A stretch of 64,000 bases of DNA from Typha latifolia (lineage: Eukaryota > Streptophyta > Magnoliopsida > Poales > Typhaceae): contig CM034108.1 of assembly GCA_019914945.1 (NCBI GenBank), forward strand, positions 11,038,280-11,102,279. Reading direction: 5' to 3'. The notes beneath the pieces were generated by a model. That model saw nothing but the letters and a program-made list of their open reading frames with translations. It made no database searches and was not told the DNA's origin. A program made the position numbers and the translations under genes. This document shows positions 43,401 through 56,778 of the stretch, piece after piece; the first letter of the stretch is position 1; every line of letters starts with the position of its first letter.

Positions 43401-45992
43401 TGATCCCAAACCATGGACTGATCAGGGTTAGCAAGAACTTTATCCCAAAAAAAGGGCTTCAGCTTGGTTTTTTGTGCATTGGAGTCAGTACCTTGGCCAG
43501 GAACTGAATTCAATCCAGGTGGAGGCCGCAGTTTTGAAGAATTTGGAATTGCTGGTGGTGGACGAGGAGGTGGAAGAGCAGATTTTGGTGGTGGTGGTGG
43601 TGGAGGACCAGGCTTTTGACTGAGTGGCGGAGGTGGTGGAGCAGGAGCCTTTGGAACAGGAGGAATCATTGGTGGAGGTAGAGGTGCATTTGGAGCAGGA
43701 GAATTGCTTTCCACGGTCGGTAGCTCAATTGAGGAGTTTGAAGTTACTGAATGAATTTCAATTGCTGGAGCTCCTATGGAAGTCATCTTTAAGGATGGAA
43801 CATAATCATTTTGGCTAGCTTCTGTCTTTAAAGGCAAAGCTCCAAGCTTATTTATGTCAATTGGACTTCCCTGACTATAAGACTTACGAGAAGAACCTGG
43901 TATGATAATACTATCAGATTGAAAATCAAACAAATACTAAAAGAACAAAAGTAAGTCATATTCATACCAGAGAAGTCACTCAAATTAAAACTCAGAAGTG
44001 GACTATCATCCTTTTGGCTATTCTCTGTCAAGCTTTTGTTTCTGCAACATCTATACCAACAAACAAAAAGCAACGCCACAATAAATGATGTTCCTGTCAA
44101 AGTTAGAACAATAGCAATGACAACTGATCGTTTGCTGCCATCTCGCTTCTTTGATGGTAAAGGTGAAACACTCTCCGGACTGGGCTTAACATGTTTTGGT
44201 GGAAAATAGCTGCTCGGGGAAGGGGCTAGGGAAAAACCAGTAGAAGCTGGTGAACTTGCTGGTGCCGGGAGAGAGGAAGGTGCTGGACCATAATTAGGGT
44301 GTTGAGCTCCAGGGCCAGGGGATGGAACTGATACAAAATCTGGAGATGGTGCCAATGAGGGGACTGCTGATGAAGGTTGATCAGCCAACCGTCTTTTTAA
44401 ACCAAGAATTGGTACAAGATACTCTGGCCATTCTTTAGCCAGATCATCCTCTCCAGGAACACGAAATGGGAAATTGACCTATAAATAAGCTTGAGGTAAA
44501 GATCAACCTTTCTAAGCAACATTTTCTCAAAGTAAATAAGGTCGTGAAAACAAACTTTTGTGACATTAAAAAACCATTGAACAAGAACAAGTAGGCAACA
44601 CCAATATAGCATTCGAAACATATACTCTACCGTGTGACATCAATTTTGATTAATTGGTCTTATTTTTTAGTTTTAATTTTTTGGAGAGTGAACTTGATTA
44701 GATATAAAAAAATAAAAAAAAAAGATCATAAGCCCCAAGTAAATCTGTCTAATATAAGGAAACGAACACAAGAACCAAAGAAAATTTATTATGGTCTAAC
44801 ATTGTACAAATTTTTATTACCACCAAAAACAGTTCTTCCAAATCAATATGGTGAAACTGCAAAAAATATCAGCTGACATTGTAATGCAGAATTTGATACT
44901 TGCTAAGAACAAGGCCATGAAATTGAAAGATAATAAACTCATAAATTTAGCAGACAAATCATGTTGATCTGATATAGCTGAGATATCCTGACTCTATAAA
45001 GCAGCATTTGGCTCATAACTGGCTTCAGCACTACAGTTGAATGTAACTCAGCTTTCTAGGAAACCTTAACATACAACTATAGGAGCTATCTATAGGTAAG
45101 TCTTTTGAACACTACTCATGAGAATATAGTTTGATAGACTTCGTTGCTATGAAGAAATAATTATTGTTCTAAATGTGGATTGTGAAACGTGAATCATCTT
45201 GGGAAATCTTTATTTTTATCAGCTTGTTGTGAAGGGATCACTGATGTCCTGAATTGTCTGTAGGTAGTGAAGTGCCTTTTAATGATGCAGTGAAGTGCCT
45301 TTTAATTTTGAAAGGTAGATCTTAACAAGAAATTTAAACAATTATCAGTTTTTTTTTTGTCTCTCAAGCATCATTCTGCAAGAAACCATATTGAATCTAA
45401 AATAACACCAGAAAAAGGGGTCTCTAATAGTTGTGATTGCCATTCCATCTCAGTTGTGTTCTTGGATTGCGATTTTGAGATGCTCAAAAAGTAAATAAAT
45501 CAACTAATACAAGTTTAACTAAAAAGAGACCAAGTACACAGAAGGAAACTAGAAGTTGGAACTGAAGAGCATGTGTGAGATTATCTTAGATATGTTTGTG
45601 CTTATTTCTCATAGAAGGTAACGTTAATGTATAATTCACCTACTGTCATTGTAGTAAACTACACAGCTTATTTAAAATAAAGGCCTAGGTAAAACTGTAA
45701 CTTACATTTCAACCAAGTACTTCCAAAATATGAAAGTGAAAAGGATCCAAAAACGCCACATTAAATCAATAAGATGCTACAAAAGTTATTTATTTATCCC
45801 AAAACATTGTGAAAAGAGGACTCCACTCACCAAGTCTTCATCTATTTCTGCCGAAGCTCCCACCTTAGAAGAAGAATCTAAAAAATCCACCTGCCTCCTC
45901 GCCGAACCACTGTGCACCAGAAGAAGAAGAAACAAAATCCCAAGCACGAAGATGATGGCCATGAACCCACTTCTGTTCCCATCCATCACCAT
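40454..45992 (-). CDS. Group I formin-like protein (FH1-FH2, membrane-anchored)
   Basis: Six exons on the minus strand: 45992-45831, 44478-43968, 43896-43380, 43272-43073, 41788-41553 and 41290-40454. All are joined by GT-AG sites with consistent phase, giving 820 residues. Residues 1-31 form a signal peptide (MAIIFVLGILFLLLLVHSGS). A Pro/Ser-rich extracellular part runs to ~165, and a membrane helix lies at about 172-194 (VVIAIVLTLTGTSFIVALLF) followed by a Cys-rich stop. FH1 with poly-Pro tracts covers about 294-351. FH2 covers about 368-770, with FFWDKV, GNRMNDGTFRGGAQAFKLD and LLKLADVKGTDGKTTLLHF. Group I plant formins nucleate actin at the plasma membrane and can link it to the cell wall. 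Introns 1 and 4 are the long ones (~1.35 and 1.28 kb). Which FH paralogue this is cannot be told by eye. Confidence 0.95.
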
Positions 45993-46422
45993 TTCTTAGA
46001 TCTATCTTACAACCCAACTCGGCACTTCTCATCTCATCGATCGTTGTCTCGGATTAAGCTCCAAAGTCCACAAAGATATCTACTCGCGTAAAGGAAGGAT
46101 CTTTTTTTTCCTCGCCAAGAATCCAACAATCTATTGAATCCTTGACGCAATTCCCGAATCCCGCTCTCCAATCATCCCCAAGAAGAGACCTTTAGCAGCA
46201 GGGAGAAAACCCCAACTAAGAATCCTCCAATCTACGAAAGATTCTGCCTTCCTTTTGACCAAATAAATCCGCAGTAACTACACTACCGAATGCGTTATAA
46301 CCAAAAACCCAGAAATTGGATCGAAGAACTCGAAACAATTACAATGCCGAATCTCGATTTCTTCGCTAATTTCCTTGGCCGGTGATAATTTTTGAAACGA
46401 AACGGGAAAGGAAATGAAAAAA

Positions 46423-46445
46423 AGAGAGAGAGAGAGAGAGAGAGA
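46423..46445. repeat. (AG)n microsatellite upstream of the formin gene
   Basis: Eleven AG units, read as CT on the formin strand, about 430 bp upstream of its start codon. Such pyrimidine tracts are common in plant 5' regions. Confidence 0.85.
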
Positions 46446-47028
46446 AAGGGACGGCGAACACGGGAATTAAAACGCGTGAGCACTAAGGACGCATCCACCT
46501 CATCGATTCGCCTGTCAAGAACATCCACAGCTGTTGGATATCACTCCGACCAATTGTACGTGGCATCTTATTTTTGTTTTCACTATACGAGGCTGTAGAA
46601 AATTTATGTAGTCAGAGGCTGCAGATGATCCACTACCTCTTTTATAGATAGGATCCTGTTTTAGTCTTTATTTCACATTACTGGATGAAGTAACCAGTCT
46701 TTGTCTGGATTCAAATCTTAAAAACTTATAAAGAAAAAGAACAAAATTTTAAAAAAAAATTAAATATTTTTATGATTAATTCGAGTCTCGTAAACTTTTT
46801 ATTTAAAAAAAAAAGAATTATTAAAAGAAGGGTTCAGAAAATTCCTCAAATTAGAAGGACTAACAGTTGTAATAAAACCAAATCCACCTCATAAGCTTTA
46901 TTATATTCTTCGTTTGAAAAATATTCTCCATCAATATCATATTTTAGAATCATCACCCTCCTATTATTCATGATTAAAATAAATCAAGATTTTCTCACAT
47001 TATACACCAAGTCATGCTTCCTGAATTG

Positions 47029-47091
<63 letters not shown>
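47029..47091. repeat. Compound (AT)n(AG)n microsatellite
   Basis: About nine AT units run directly into about 22 AG units. Confidence 0.92.
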
Positions 47092-47094
<3 letters not shown>

Positions 47095-49678
47095 ACTGGG
47101 TGATACATAATTAATCCCCACAAATACTCCTCCTATTTCTCTTATTTTTATTGTTTCAACTATTAAATTAGCAAAAATATCATGAAATAAATATTGATGA
47201 CAGAAATGAGATTTAATGCAAACTGATTATATGTGATGTTGGTCAGATTGAGCATCGTTGTTATGTACGATGTATTTCTAGATGAGAAATATCTTTTTAG
47301 AGTTGATAGTTCAACCTTTTCTAATAATTATCTTTTTAAATAAATCAATAGCTCGTTAGGTATAAACTAAAACTAAACAGTGGAGTTACTCATAATTGGC
47401 CAACTCTATTCACAACAGTACACTTGGTATAATTCATCATTTTCAAGAGATTTCTCTTATATTCATATTAGTATTCGGACCTTAATATTTGAAGGGAAGT
47501 AGTTCATAAAGAGTGTCATAGTCATTTTCTATCTATGTTTTAGAATAGAGTTATTCTTATTCATAATTGTGTGGGTGGTTGTTATATACTAAAATAAATA
47601 ATATAACTATAATATGGTGTAATCCAAATTGGTTCTAGTAGCTTAGCTTTGCTAGGGTTTTAAACAAAAAAAAAATATATACTCCCTTTTCTCTAAGAGG
47701 CTTTCTCCATTATTAGTTTTATTTTTCGTCTCCTGGGCCACTTTGGCTAGGATAAGGAAAGAAGTTTTTTCTCGTATTTTTTTAGACTTCTATTATTTTC
47801 ATGCTCTCTTTCTCATCTTCTATCTCTTTCGAAAATTTTTCCTTTTTTATTCTCTCTATCTATCACTACTATCACTATTGTCATCGCCCGCTATCATGTT
47901 CGTTCTCTTTTTCCTTTTGTTTAATTTTTTTTTTCTCTTTTGTAGAATTTATGATAATGTTTTACACCTTTGTGCTTATTGAATCTTCATGTGGTCTCGA
48001 TAGAGTTATATGATTTCAACTCTCTTGTTTCTATGTTTTGCTAGGAATGACTTTGTTATAAACTTTTCCCATCAAGTCTATTATTGTGCTCTTTCTATGA
48101 TATGTTTATGATGATCAAGTGAGAGATTTATTCAAAGTTCTTCACTCTACCTTACCTCTTTCGTTCCTGATTATGCATCGTTACATATTAGATTGTTATA
48201 TGTTTGATATTATATTTTATTACTGTCCGATCTATTTCTAGCTAAGTATACAACTTATGTTTAAGGTTGTCGTTATATTTCTTGTTTCTTTATTTATGTA
48301 TCGAGTCAATATAGCTTTCCTCTTAAATAAAAAAAAAAAAGTGTAATCCTTTTCATGTTTTAATTTTTTATTTTTGGTTAAATCCTTTTTAAGTATAGTA
48401 CAAATTGTCCTCCTGCTGATTTGCACGGAAAAAGTAGTGTCCTTCTTGGACCACTTAAATTAAGACAAAATTAAATTACAACACAAGGGGAAAGAAAAAG
48501 GAAGGCAAAGTAATTAGTGGGGCTCTTTATAGACCCATCAATCTAAGGCAAGATATTAGGAGTGATATAGGATTTATACTTTTTTTTTCTTGAAAGTTGA
48601 AAAAAGCTATTTAACTTTCTTAAGTCTTTATGATCTCGAGGCACAATTAATGAGAAGAAATATGTGACAAGTTTTTCTAAACCCATGAACTATAGAATTT
48701 CTTTTTGTTGGAAATGTAGATACCTAACCTTTTAGGCCTCATAAATTCTTTACAATGGAAGAGCAGCATTAACTAGTTAACATTCAAAGTACCCACAACT
48801 ACCAATCAACTAGTTGTCCATAAGACCTAATCAAGAGGGACCATCACTATCAAAACAACTGAGCATAGTTAGGTGCATCAAAGCATTTTGTGAAGTACAT
48901 TTTATGACATTATAATAGCATTTAACAATAGGAAGGATGAAGTCCTCCTCCTTTTTATGTTGCATGACTTCCAATTAATTTTTCAAACTTCTGTGGCATT
49001 TTGGAAAGTATATAATATGATCCATGTAAGAATTTTATCCATGTGGGGGTTTGGGCAGCTCTAGCAGCTATCTGCAAAGCATTCAATGCTCTATTTAATG
49101 TGCTAATGGCATTGTCCCTTTTTATGGGTTTATATCAGATCAAAACCATTAAATGAGGACCCCAAAAGCTAAATTTTCAAGTCAAGGTCTTTTCTCTCCT
49201 TCCTGTGACCCTGTTAGATTAATTATGGGCTAAATAAACAACTGATCCTCTTAAAAGTTAAATTATAATTGATTTAAACTAGATACAACACAATCACCAC
49301 CAGTCTGTCAAGCAAGTATATTTTTTTAGATTAATTTTAAGATTCTCTAGTTAAGTGCTACTCACTTGTCCTTCTCATCCTCTTTTTCCAAGATTTGGAG
49401 CTGTTGGTATCATGGTATGTTCTCCTTAGCTTGTTATATTTGAACCATTGCTTGTCTCTTGTGCTCCTTATTATCCATCTCAGGAAGCAATTCAAATGCA
49501 TTTTGATAAATCTACAACAATGTCTACAGTTTTCTTCTTTTGGGCCCCCTCTTAATCTTCTCTTCTGAGTTGAGTGGTTCCTCCAAGTGTTTGATTAGAC
49601 TGCACCTCTGCAGAGAGTGGTAGTCATGGAGCATTGAAGCAGATGGTTGATTAGTAGAGGAAGAAGGCAAGAAAGGGA

Positions 49679-51068
49679 GTGGAGGAGGAGAAGATGCCCA
49701 CTGTTTGGTTTGCTCTCAAGAAATCCCTCCACTGCAAGTGTGAGCCTTCTGATGTCCATGACCCAAAAGCTGGGAAGCAGCTGAGCTCCATCTCCACAAA
49801 GAGAACAGCCAGGTCAGGCTGCTCCAGATCCATAGCCAACCTCAAAGATGTCATCCATGGGAGCAAGAGGCACCTTGAGAAGCCACCAAGCTGCAGCCCA
49901 AGGTCCATTGGGAGCAGTGAGTTCCTCAACCCCATCACCCATGAGGTGATCCTTAGCAACTCCAGGTGTGAGCTCAAGATCACTGGCTTTGGGGGTTGCC
50001 ATGAGGGTGAGCCAGAGATGGATTCCACCTATGTGGGCACTCTTAGGCCTGGTACTCCTGGCCCAGGATGGCACCATGCTCTGCAACACAACCCTCCTCT
50101 TAAACCACCACCACCAAGCAATGCCTTCCTAAGGAAATCTCCTAGCTTGTTTGCTGAGAGAGAAAGCCGTGGCTTTGGGAGCTCCTCTCTCTCTAATGGT
50201 GGTGTTCACCATCATGTCTCCTCAAGACACAGGGCTTCGTATGATGCAACCTCTCATAGATCCTCTGCAACTCTGAGCTGCCACAAGTGTGGAGAACAAT
50301 TTGGGAAGTGGGAAGCTTTGGAAGCGCATCATCTCTCTAAGCATGCAGGTAATGCTCATAAATCCTCAAAAAAGTTTTAAGCTTTCTTTGTTGTGTTTGT
50401 TTGATATCTTCTCTAATTTAGCTATCACCTCTGTAGTTACTGAGCTTGTTGAGGGAGACTCCTCAAGAAAGATAGTTGAAATTATATGTAGAACGAGTTG
50501 GTTGAAGTCTGAGAGCAGTTGTGGGAGAATTGAGAGGGTGTTAAAAGTCCATAACACACAAAGAACTCTTACGAGGTTCGAAGAATACCGTGAAATGGTG
50601 AAGATTAAAGCTAGTAAACTACCGAAGAAGCATCCTCGCTGTCTAGCAGATGGCAATGAACTATTGAGGTTCCATGGCACCACCGTTGCTTGTTCTCTAG
50701 GCATGAATGGTTCTTCAAGCCTATGCACATTGGATAAGTGCAATGTTTGCAGGATTGTAAGATACGGGTTGTCTATAAAGAAGGAAGTGAAGGGAGGAGT
50801 AGGTGTTTTTACTACTTCCACCAGTGGAAGAGCATTCGAATCTATCGAAATATACGAAGATGATCCTTCGATAAGGAAAGCATTGCTGGTTTGCAGAGTG
50901 ATTGCAGGGAGAGTCCACAAGCCACTAGATAACTTCCAAGAATTATCAGGGCAATCGGGTTTCGATTCACTGGCAGGAAAAGTGGGACTATACTCTAACA
51001 TTGAGGAGCTATACCTGCTCAATCCAAGAGCTCTACTACCATGCTTTGTGGTAATCTGTAAGCCTTGA
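49679..51068 (+). CDS. C2H2 zinc-finger protein with PARP-like C-terminal half (At1g75710-like)
   Basis: Two exons: 49679-50348 and 50437-51068. The splice sites CATGCAG|GTAATG and CTGTAG|TTACTG agree in phase and give 433 residues. A second start, 15 bp downstream (MPTVWFALKKSLHCK), matches the conserved beginning of the family and may be the real one. A single C2H2 finger spans residues 201-222 (CHKCGEQFGKWEALEAHHLS, then KH); it lacks the QALGGH signature and sits just before the intron. The C-terminal half (LLRFHGTTVACSLGMNGSSS, CNVCRIVRYG, ALLVCRVIAGRV) has the fold signature of the PARP catalytic region, as in Arabidopsis At1g75710 and relatives. Their biochemical activity is, to my knowledge, not established. 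Transcriptional regulation is a guess. Confidence 0.9.
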
Positions 51069-54000
51069 AGCAAACTACATCACCTCTTTTACTTGTTTGT
51101 TAACTTTTGTGTCAACTTTTGTTGAATTTTGTCGATAGTTCCCAATTATCGATTGCAGTCTCAATCTCTATGACCCAAATTGTTGAGTGACTTCATGTGT
51201 ATCCCACAAGCCTTATCAGCAACTGCTTCTGTCACATATAACTGTATCTCCTTGCCAGCCCCATCCACAATTAATGTCTTGTCTCTTGCTTGGTGCAAGC
51301 AATTTAGAAGACAAATGGAGTAAATTCTGCAACTGTTTCATGTCTCTAAGGTGCAATCTCTTACAACATAGGATGTTTACGTTGCCTGATAGTTCAACTT
51401 CAATGGCAAATGAACTTGTCTTCAGTTTACAATCCAAACACATCCAGTTGGTGGTGAAGAATTTAGTTACAGGAATGATGCCATGTTGTTTGTGAAGTCC
51501 TTATCTTAGACAAGAAAAGCATTGTTCTATCTGAATGAGCCTTGCTGTAATATTGGTGCTATTCTACCATGGCTCTAACTTTGAATACTATTGCTCAGCC
51601 AAAGAACCCGTGACCTAAACTATGTTGGACTGAATCAGAAGTGGTCCCCTTCCCCATGAGATCCTCTACTGTCTGTCTGTCTTTATGGATACTCCTGTAC
51701 ATATAACAGGTGGCCCATTTATGCAAAACATAAAAGGTCTTACTACGTCTCTGTAATTCTTAGTTTACCTATTGGATATGTATATGAATAGCCTGTCTAT
51801 ATTTCAGACAAACTTCAAGTAAGAACAACATGGGAGGAATTTTGAGAGTAATGGGTCATTTCTGTTGCGATTTTAATGTGCGAACGGATTGCGGTCCCTA
51901 TTTTTCAGCACAAATGCAGACAAAGAAAGGGTTAATGGCAATGTGGGTCAGAATCCCCTGCTCCTATTAATTCAGTAATGGGATAGTTTGCAACATATAT
52001 TTTGATTTTAGTACCAGGATAGTTCTTGAATGTTATCTGAGGAAGAATATCTATTGGTGCAGACTAATTTTCACTATCCCTAACACAAATAAAGAAGATA
52101 AGGAATGGTGGACAACATTTGCAAGATCAGTAAGAAAACTGAGTGTAATATGGTTGCAGAAATGTAATGCGAAATTTTTATCAAAGAACAAGGTTTTCAT
52201 TAGAATTAATCTGGGTGTGGCATTTCAGATTTATTCACCAATAAAACTTACCAAAATGTACTGAAATCTAATATTTTCAAGTGAGTTATGTGAACAAAAA
52301 CGAATTCACTTGAAACATATAAAGTTTCCATTAAACTTTGAGGAGATAGCAAGTTATTTGTTACTACAGAACTTAGATCTAAGTAGAGCTAATAAAACAT
52401 TACCAGAACTGACATATCCTATATCTTCATAGAACAAAATCAAGATTGACCTCACAGGAACAGGAACATATTTTGACATCTTATAAGTTTTAACTAAAAC
52501 TCAATTTAAGTCATCTGCTAAAGCATTCAGTTCTTGCTCTGCAAAATAACAGTATATTCCAGTATCAGGAGATGTAAAGTTTAGGATAGGATATATTTCA
52601 GTATCTTTTTGTACACATAGATTTAATAAATGAAGATCCTCTAAAGTCCATAGGTTGTTCTGTTCCAGGTACATCAAATGCTATAAATGTTTGCCAGATA
52701 GAAGAAGATCCTGAGCACTAAATGAACTTCCTTGTATATAAATGATGCTACCATTCACAAGGTTCTCACATCATTGAAGATCTTTGTTTCTGAACTTCTG
52801 AAGTTGCTCTTAATTGGTAGCTGGATATCTTCAGTCTACAAGTTTTTAATGAGGGATATTAATTCATGATAGTTTTGAGACATGAAAGTAATATACTATA
52901 CTATACTGTGACAGTTAGGTCACTCTTGTCTCTTTTCAAGTAGATATCTGTCCTTGAGCTTTTAAAACTTCTTTGGATTCTAATACTCTTACCAATCCAT
53001 GTTTCCACTGTGATTTTGGCTTATATATATTGTGTTAATTAATCAATTACTCTAAAAATTTAATCTATTAGAAAATAATAGTTTTTATATTTTACTTGAG
53101 ATATTTTAATTAGCTTAGAAAGTGAATTTGACTTTAATGAGTGTAGATTTTATACTTGATATTCTAATATATTATTGACTAATTATTAATAGTTATTTAA
53201 TACAGTACTAAAGTCAATTTTTCTGTCACTTTGATGGCATCCATTTCAATGGGATTAGCACCAATTGAGGATTAAATAGGACAAAGGAAGAGGATGTTCT
53301 TTTTCACAAATACATTGAATTTAATAGAAATTGTGTTCTTGAAAAATTGTTGCTCTAAGTGACTGACCTTCTTTACCTCTGGGAGGAGACCTGGATCTTC
53401 TTGATTGCTACTATCTTCTTCTTTTTATTTATTTTAATTCTTGAAGAGAGAGCCCATGGGCAATTGCTACTATCCAAGTTGAGTAGTAGTTATATGATAT
53501 AAGACAAGTGTTCTAATTACTGCTCTGGACCATGTTGGAAGTACACCAAATGGCAATGGTCCAGTCATTTTGTTGGTATTCTTCCAATAAATTAAATTAG
53601 GTGTGACCCAAAATTTGGGACTATGAGCCAATGGTTATAAATATTATCATCTCTCTCTCTCTCTCTCTCACTCTCACTCTCCTTCTCCAATTATTTTAAA
53701 ATATAGTTTTCAAATAAAACAAATGGCATTTTTTTTTAAATTTGGGAATCTTAAAAACACTCAGTTTATTATTATTTTAATTCTTTAATCATATTCTAGG
53801 TTGATTTTATCCTAACATTATTTAATAGAATAGAGAATATTTCGTTACTCCTAAAATTAAAAAAAATTTAAAAATCAAAAACATTCTTTTGTTTGACTTT
53901 AAAATATAGTTCAGTATTTAATTTTATCATAACCTTAAAAAAAAATATTTGCATCAGTTTTTATATAACTCGTTGATATGATAATTGATAGTTAACAAAC

Positions 54001-56473
54001 CTAACGCTCTTTCGAGAGGTTTCTCTTGTTTATTCTACCTTATCATTCTAAGTTTTAATCAAGCATTAGTAGCAGATAGAGGACAAAGATCTATTTGTTT
54101 AATTTTTCTTGTTCAATAATAAGAAGACATGTTTCATCCAATGAAAATTCTAAATTCTAGGATACTAATGAATACATTTAAGAAAAAGAAGAAAAGAAGT
54201 AGTAGTTATAATATCAACTAAAGAATTCATCATATAAAATAGACTCTAGTGGTCAAAATTGTCATACATGGATAGGTGAAGTTGTGGTCAGGAATCAGTA
54301 TCTTGTCAAACCAATGGAGCAAAGCAAAAGATATAGCATCTCATATCCTCAACCTTTCCAAGTTCTTTGAACAGAAAAGAATGGAGAGAGTTTAATTGGT
54401 AATCTACTCTTTAACTATTCTGCAGACATATAAAGATAACCTTTTGATGAGAAGGAACTTGGATCTTTGTTTCAGGTGCAATGCACTGTGAGTTAATGCC
54501 ATTGAATTGAAGAATGTTTCTATGCTATGCCCTAGAGTTTGACAATTAATAGACCCATAAGTGGAGTTTAGGACTTTTCCATTGTTTTGAACATTAGGTG
54601 CTATAAAATTCCTTTTTCTTTAAACTAAGTCAAATAATTGGTTACAACTTGATATACTATCTGAAAAAACTTTAAAACTTAAACGCCGTATGTATTTAAA
54701 TCCTAGGCAATGATTTCAACTATTTATTTAAATAAATATGTGGAATAAATATCAAAGAGTAAAACAAAGATGAATACCAAGATTTTTATATGGAAAAACT
54801 CAAACATAAAAAAAAATTATGGATTAAAACTAATTACTAAACTTGTAGCAATTGCAAGACTAACTTACAAAACAACCCGTCAATCCCCACAGTTTTTTTT
54901 TTCACTCAGTCTTGCTCGTTAGAACCCACGATTTACTGCTTCCCGTGATTTATCTCCAATCTCAATAGCTCTCGAGATTGGTCATTCTTTTAGATAATTC
55001 TTAAGACGAAAGTCTTGGTGCATTGAAAAAGAGACGAACCTTATTAGTGGAAAAATGTTATAACTCTGAAAACTCCTTTTCAAAAGCAATCACGAACCTT
55101 TCAAGAGTTATGGCATCCCAACTCTTATATAAGTTAACAAATAAAGCCAAATCTAAGTCAAAACAGAACTCTTGGAACTTCAAAAATTTGTATGTTACGT
55201 GGGCGCGTCCGAATGCGACTCGAGTGCGTTCAATTGGCCAAACATTATCTCTATATGTGTGAACACTTGAATTCGCGTTCAAACCTGGTGTGAACACGGT
55301 AATTTATCTTCTCTAAAACTTGAAAACTTTCAGTCCAAATCTTATTATAACTTGTAGATATGCTCTCGAATACGTGTAAAAATACTTAGATTATTTTATA
55401 CACATTTGTCAACATTAAAAGTCAAACACAATGAAAAAAAGAAATTCGGCTACAACCCTAGGTAGAAAGCTACACTAAATTTTAACAAGGAAAAAGATAT
55501 CAAGTGCAATACTCAAGCACAACTGAGGACAATAATCCTAAAACAAGCCTCTTACTTGGCCAAGTAAGAGTAGATATTTTAGTAGATAATTATAAAGGTT
55601 TCTAAAGTCATAAATTGTTGGAAAAAATCAAATGGGACAAGTACATTCACTAAAGTAGTATAATATGGGCTCTTATCCATCTCTAATTGATTAATTGGGC
55701 CATCTAATCAACAACAAGATAAAGACCAAGTTCACCTAATTATATGCACTAGAGAATGGAATAAAGACACTGTGGCTAAAGTCTAAACAAGGTAAGGCTG
55801 ATGGATGCCATGCCATCTCTTCTAAGCCAAAATTACTTAAAATCTAAAATAAGAAGAGAAGAATTAGTCTTCAAAGAGATATCTATCCACTGCTCAAAAT
55901 CCTCCTACAAGTTCATCCAGGATAAATTCTTTAAAAGTCCAGACCCTACCACTTAAAAAGATAAGTCTTCTTGGTTACTCATTGTGGGTGATGAGTAGGG
56001 GTTCATTAAATTAGAACGAATCTGATCACTATCTTTTGTCATCAAATAAAAGAACAAATTGTACAAATTTTCCTTTTAATATTATAACTTTACCACTTTA
56101 TAACTTTATGGTTTCACATAATATCTCATTACCTTCTTAAAATATGTCTTGAAAGAAAAGGTTGTTTAGGGTTCAAGTAGAATAATATAATAACTAAATT
56201 GTGAAAATATAGGGTTTGGAATGTAACTATCCAAGCTGAGCTAAGGACTGCTTGTAATGCTTCAAAGGACACGCGGAACAGCGGACCGCGTCACAGAGAT
56301 TATCTGGAAGGCTGGATCTGATCCAACGGCGGATGTTTAATCAAATAGTCAACTCGGTTGGAGCTGGCAGGTAAAGTTGAAATCGTTCTGAGCCGTCCGA
56401 TCGGGATCGGTCGTCGGACAGTGGCTCCCGTACCCACGTCAGCCAGCCTAATAGGAGCGAAGATGCTACTCGC
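51069..56473. other. Gene-poor stretch of about 5.5 kb
   Basis: No coding region could be supported on either strand. The frame at 51187-51495 on the plus strand is Cys/Leu-rich, follows the C2H2 gene's 3' end and resembles nothing known. (CT)n lies at 53650-53669. The rest is AT-rich with scattered short A/T runs. Confidence 0.6.
53650..53669. repeat. (CT)n microsatellite
   Basis: Ten CT units followed by interrupted CTCACTCTCACT. Confidence 0.88.
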
Positions 56474-56479
56474 CACGTG
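56474..56479. promoter_or_regulatory. G-box/ABRE-type CACGTG upstream of the GRAS gene
   Basis: GCCACGTGTC is a strong ABRE/G-box context, about 170 bp upstream of the TATA box. Confidence 0.5.
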
Positions 56480-56593
56480 TCCCTCGTGCATGTCGCCTCG
56501 TGTGACTCGACGATCCAGCACGCGCGATAGCTCGCCGTGGGAGACGCCGTTAGGTGGGGCGCTCTGGCCGTTGAAATTTCGAACGCGGGATCG

Positions 56594-56599
56594 TTGACT
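56594..56599 (+). promoter_or_regulatory. W-box core (TTGACT) upstream of the GRAS gene
   Basis: This WRKY-type site is 50 bp before the TATA box. It would suit a defence- or elicitor-responsive gene, as CIGR-type GRAS genes are, but a six-base motif alone is weak. Confidence 0.35.
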
Positions 56600-56605
56600 G
56601 CTGGT

Positions 56606-56611
56606 CACGTG
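56606..56611. promoter_or_regulatory. Second G-box (CACGTG) upstream of the GRAS gene
   Basis: A palindromic CACGTG, 36 bp before the TATA box, in a block of GC-rich sequence that stands out from the AT-rich surroundings. Confidence 0.5.
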
Positions 56612-56646
56612 ATACTTGACGCCATTAGTCCGTACTGTTGCTTCCC

Positions 56647-56653
56647 TATAAAG
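56647..56653 (+). promoter_or_regulatory. TATA box of the GRAS gene
   Basis: TATAAAG is followed within ~55 bp by a GA-rich leader (56706-56737). Transcription should start at about 56675-56685. Confidence 0.65.
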
Positions 56654-56679
56654 ATACGTCCCCGAAAAGTTTCGCTCCA

Positions 56680-56778
56680 CCGTCGAGTAGTGTCCATAAG
56701 CAGATAAGAGAGAGAAAGAGAGAGAGAAGGAGAGAGACAAAGGGGAGAGTTTTTGATCGATTTGATGATTCCTTAGAG
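56680..56778 (+). other. Probable 5'UTR exon 1 of the GRAS gene
   Basis: The GA-rich leader ends in CTTAGAG|GTAAAA at 56778. The next likely exon begins after CATACAG at 58158, leaving a ~1.4-kb intron in the 5'UTR. PAT1-group GRAS genes often have such an intron. The start point is approximate. Confidence 0.6.

Larger units (their letters stand above)
45993..49678. other. Intergenic between divergent formin and C2H2 genes
   Basis: It includes the formin promoter/5'UTR with a CT-rich tract on the gene's strand, several microsatellites, and AT-rich sequence with no supported gene. Frames at 47743-48013 are low-complexity Phe/Ser/Leu runs. Confidence 0.6.

Noticed and set aside
47743..48013. 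Phe/Leu/Ser-rich frames that look like membrane segments
   Set aside because: T-rich sequence yields hydrophobic runs in any frame; two overlapping frames look equally good.
50366..51073. 235-codon minus-strand frame opposite the C2H2 gene
   Set aside because: The plus-strand exon has conserved domain motifs and proper splice sites; this is its antisense shadow.
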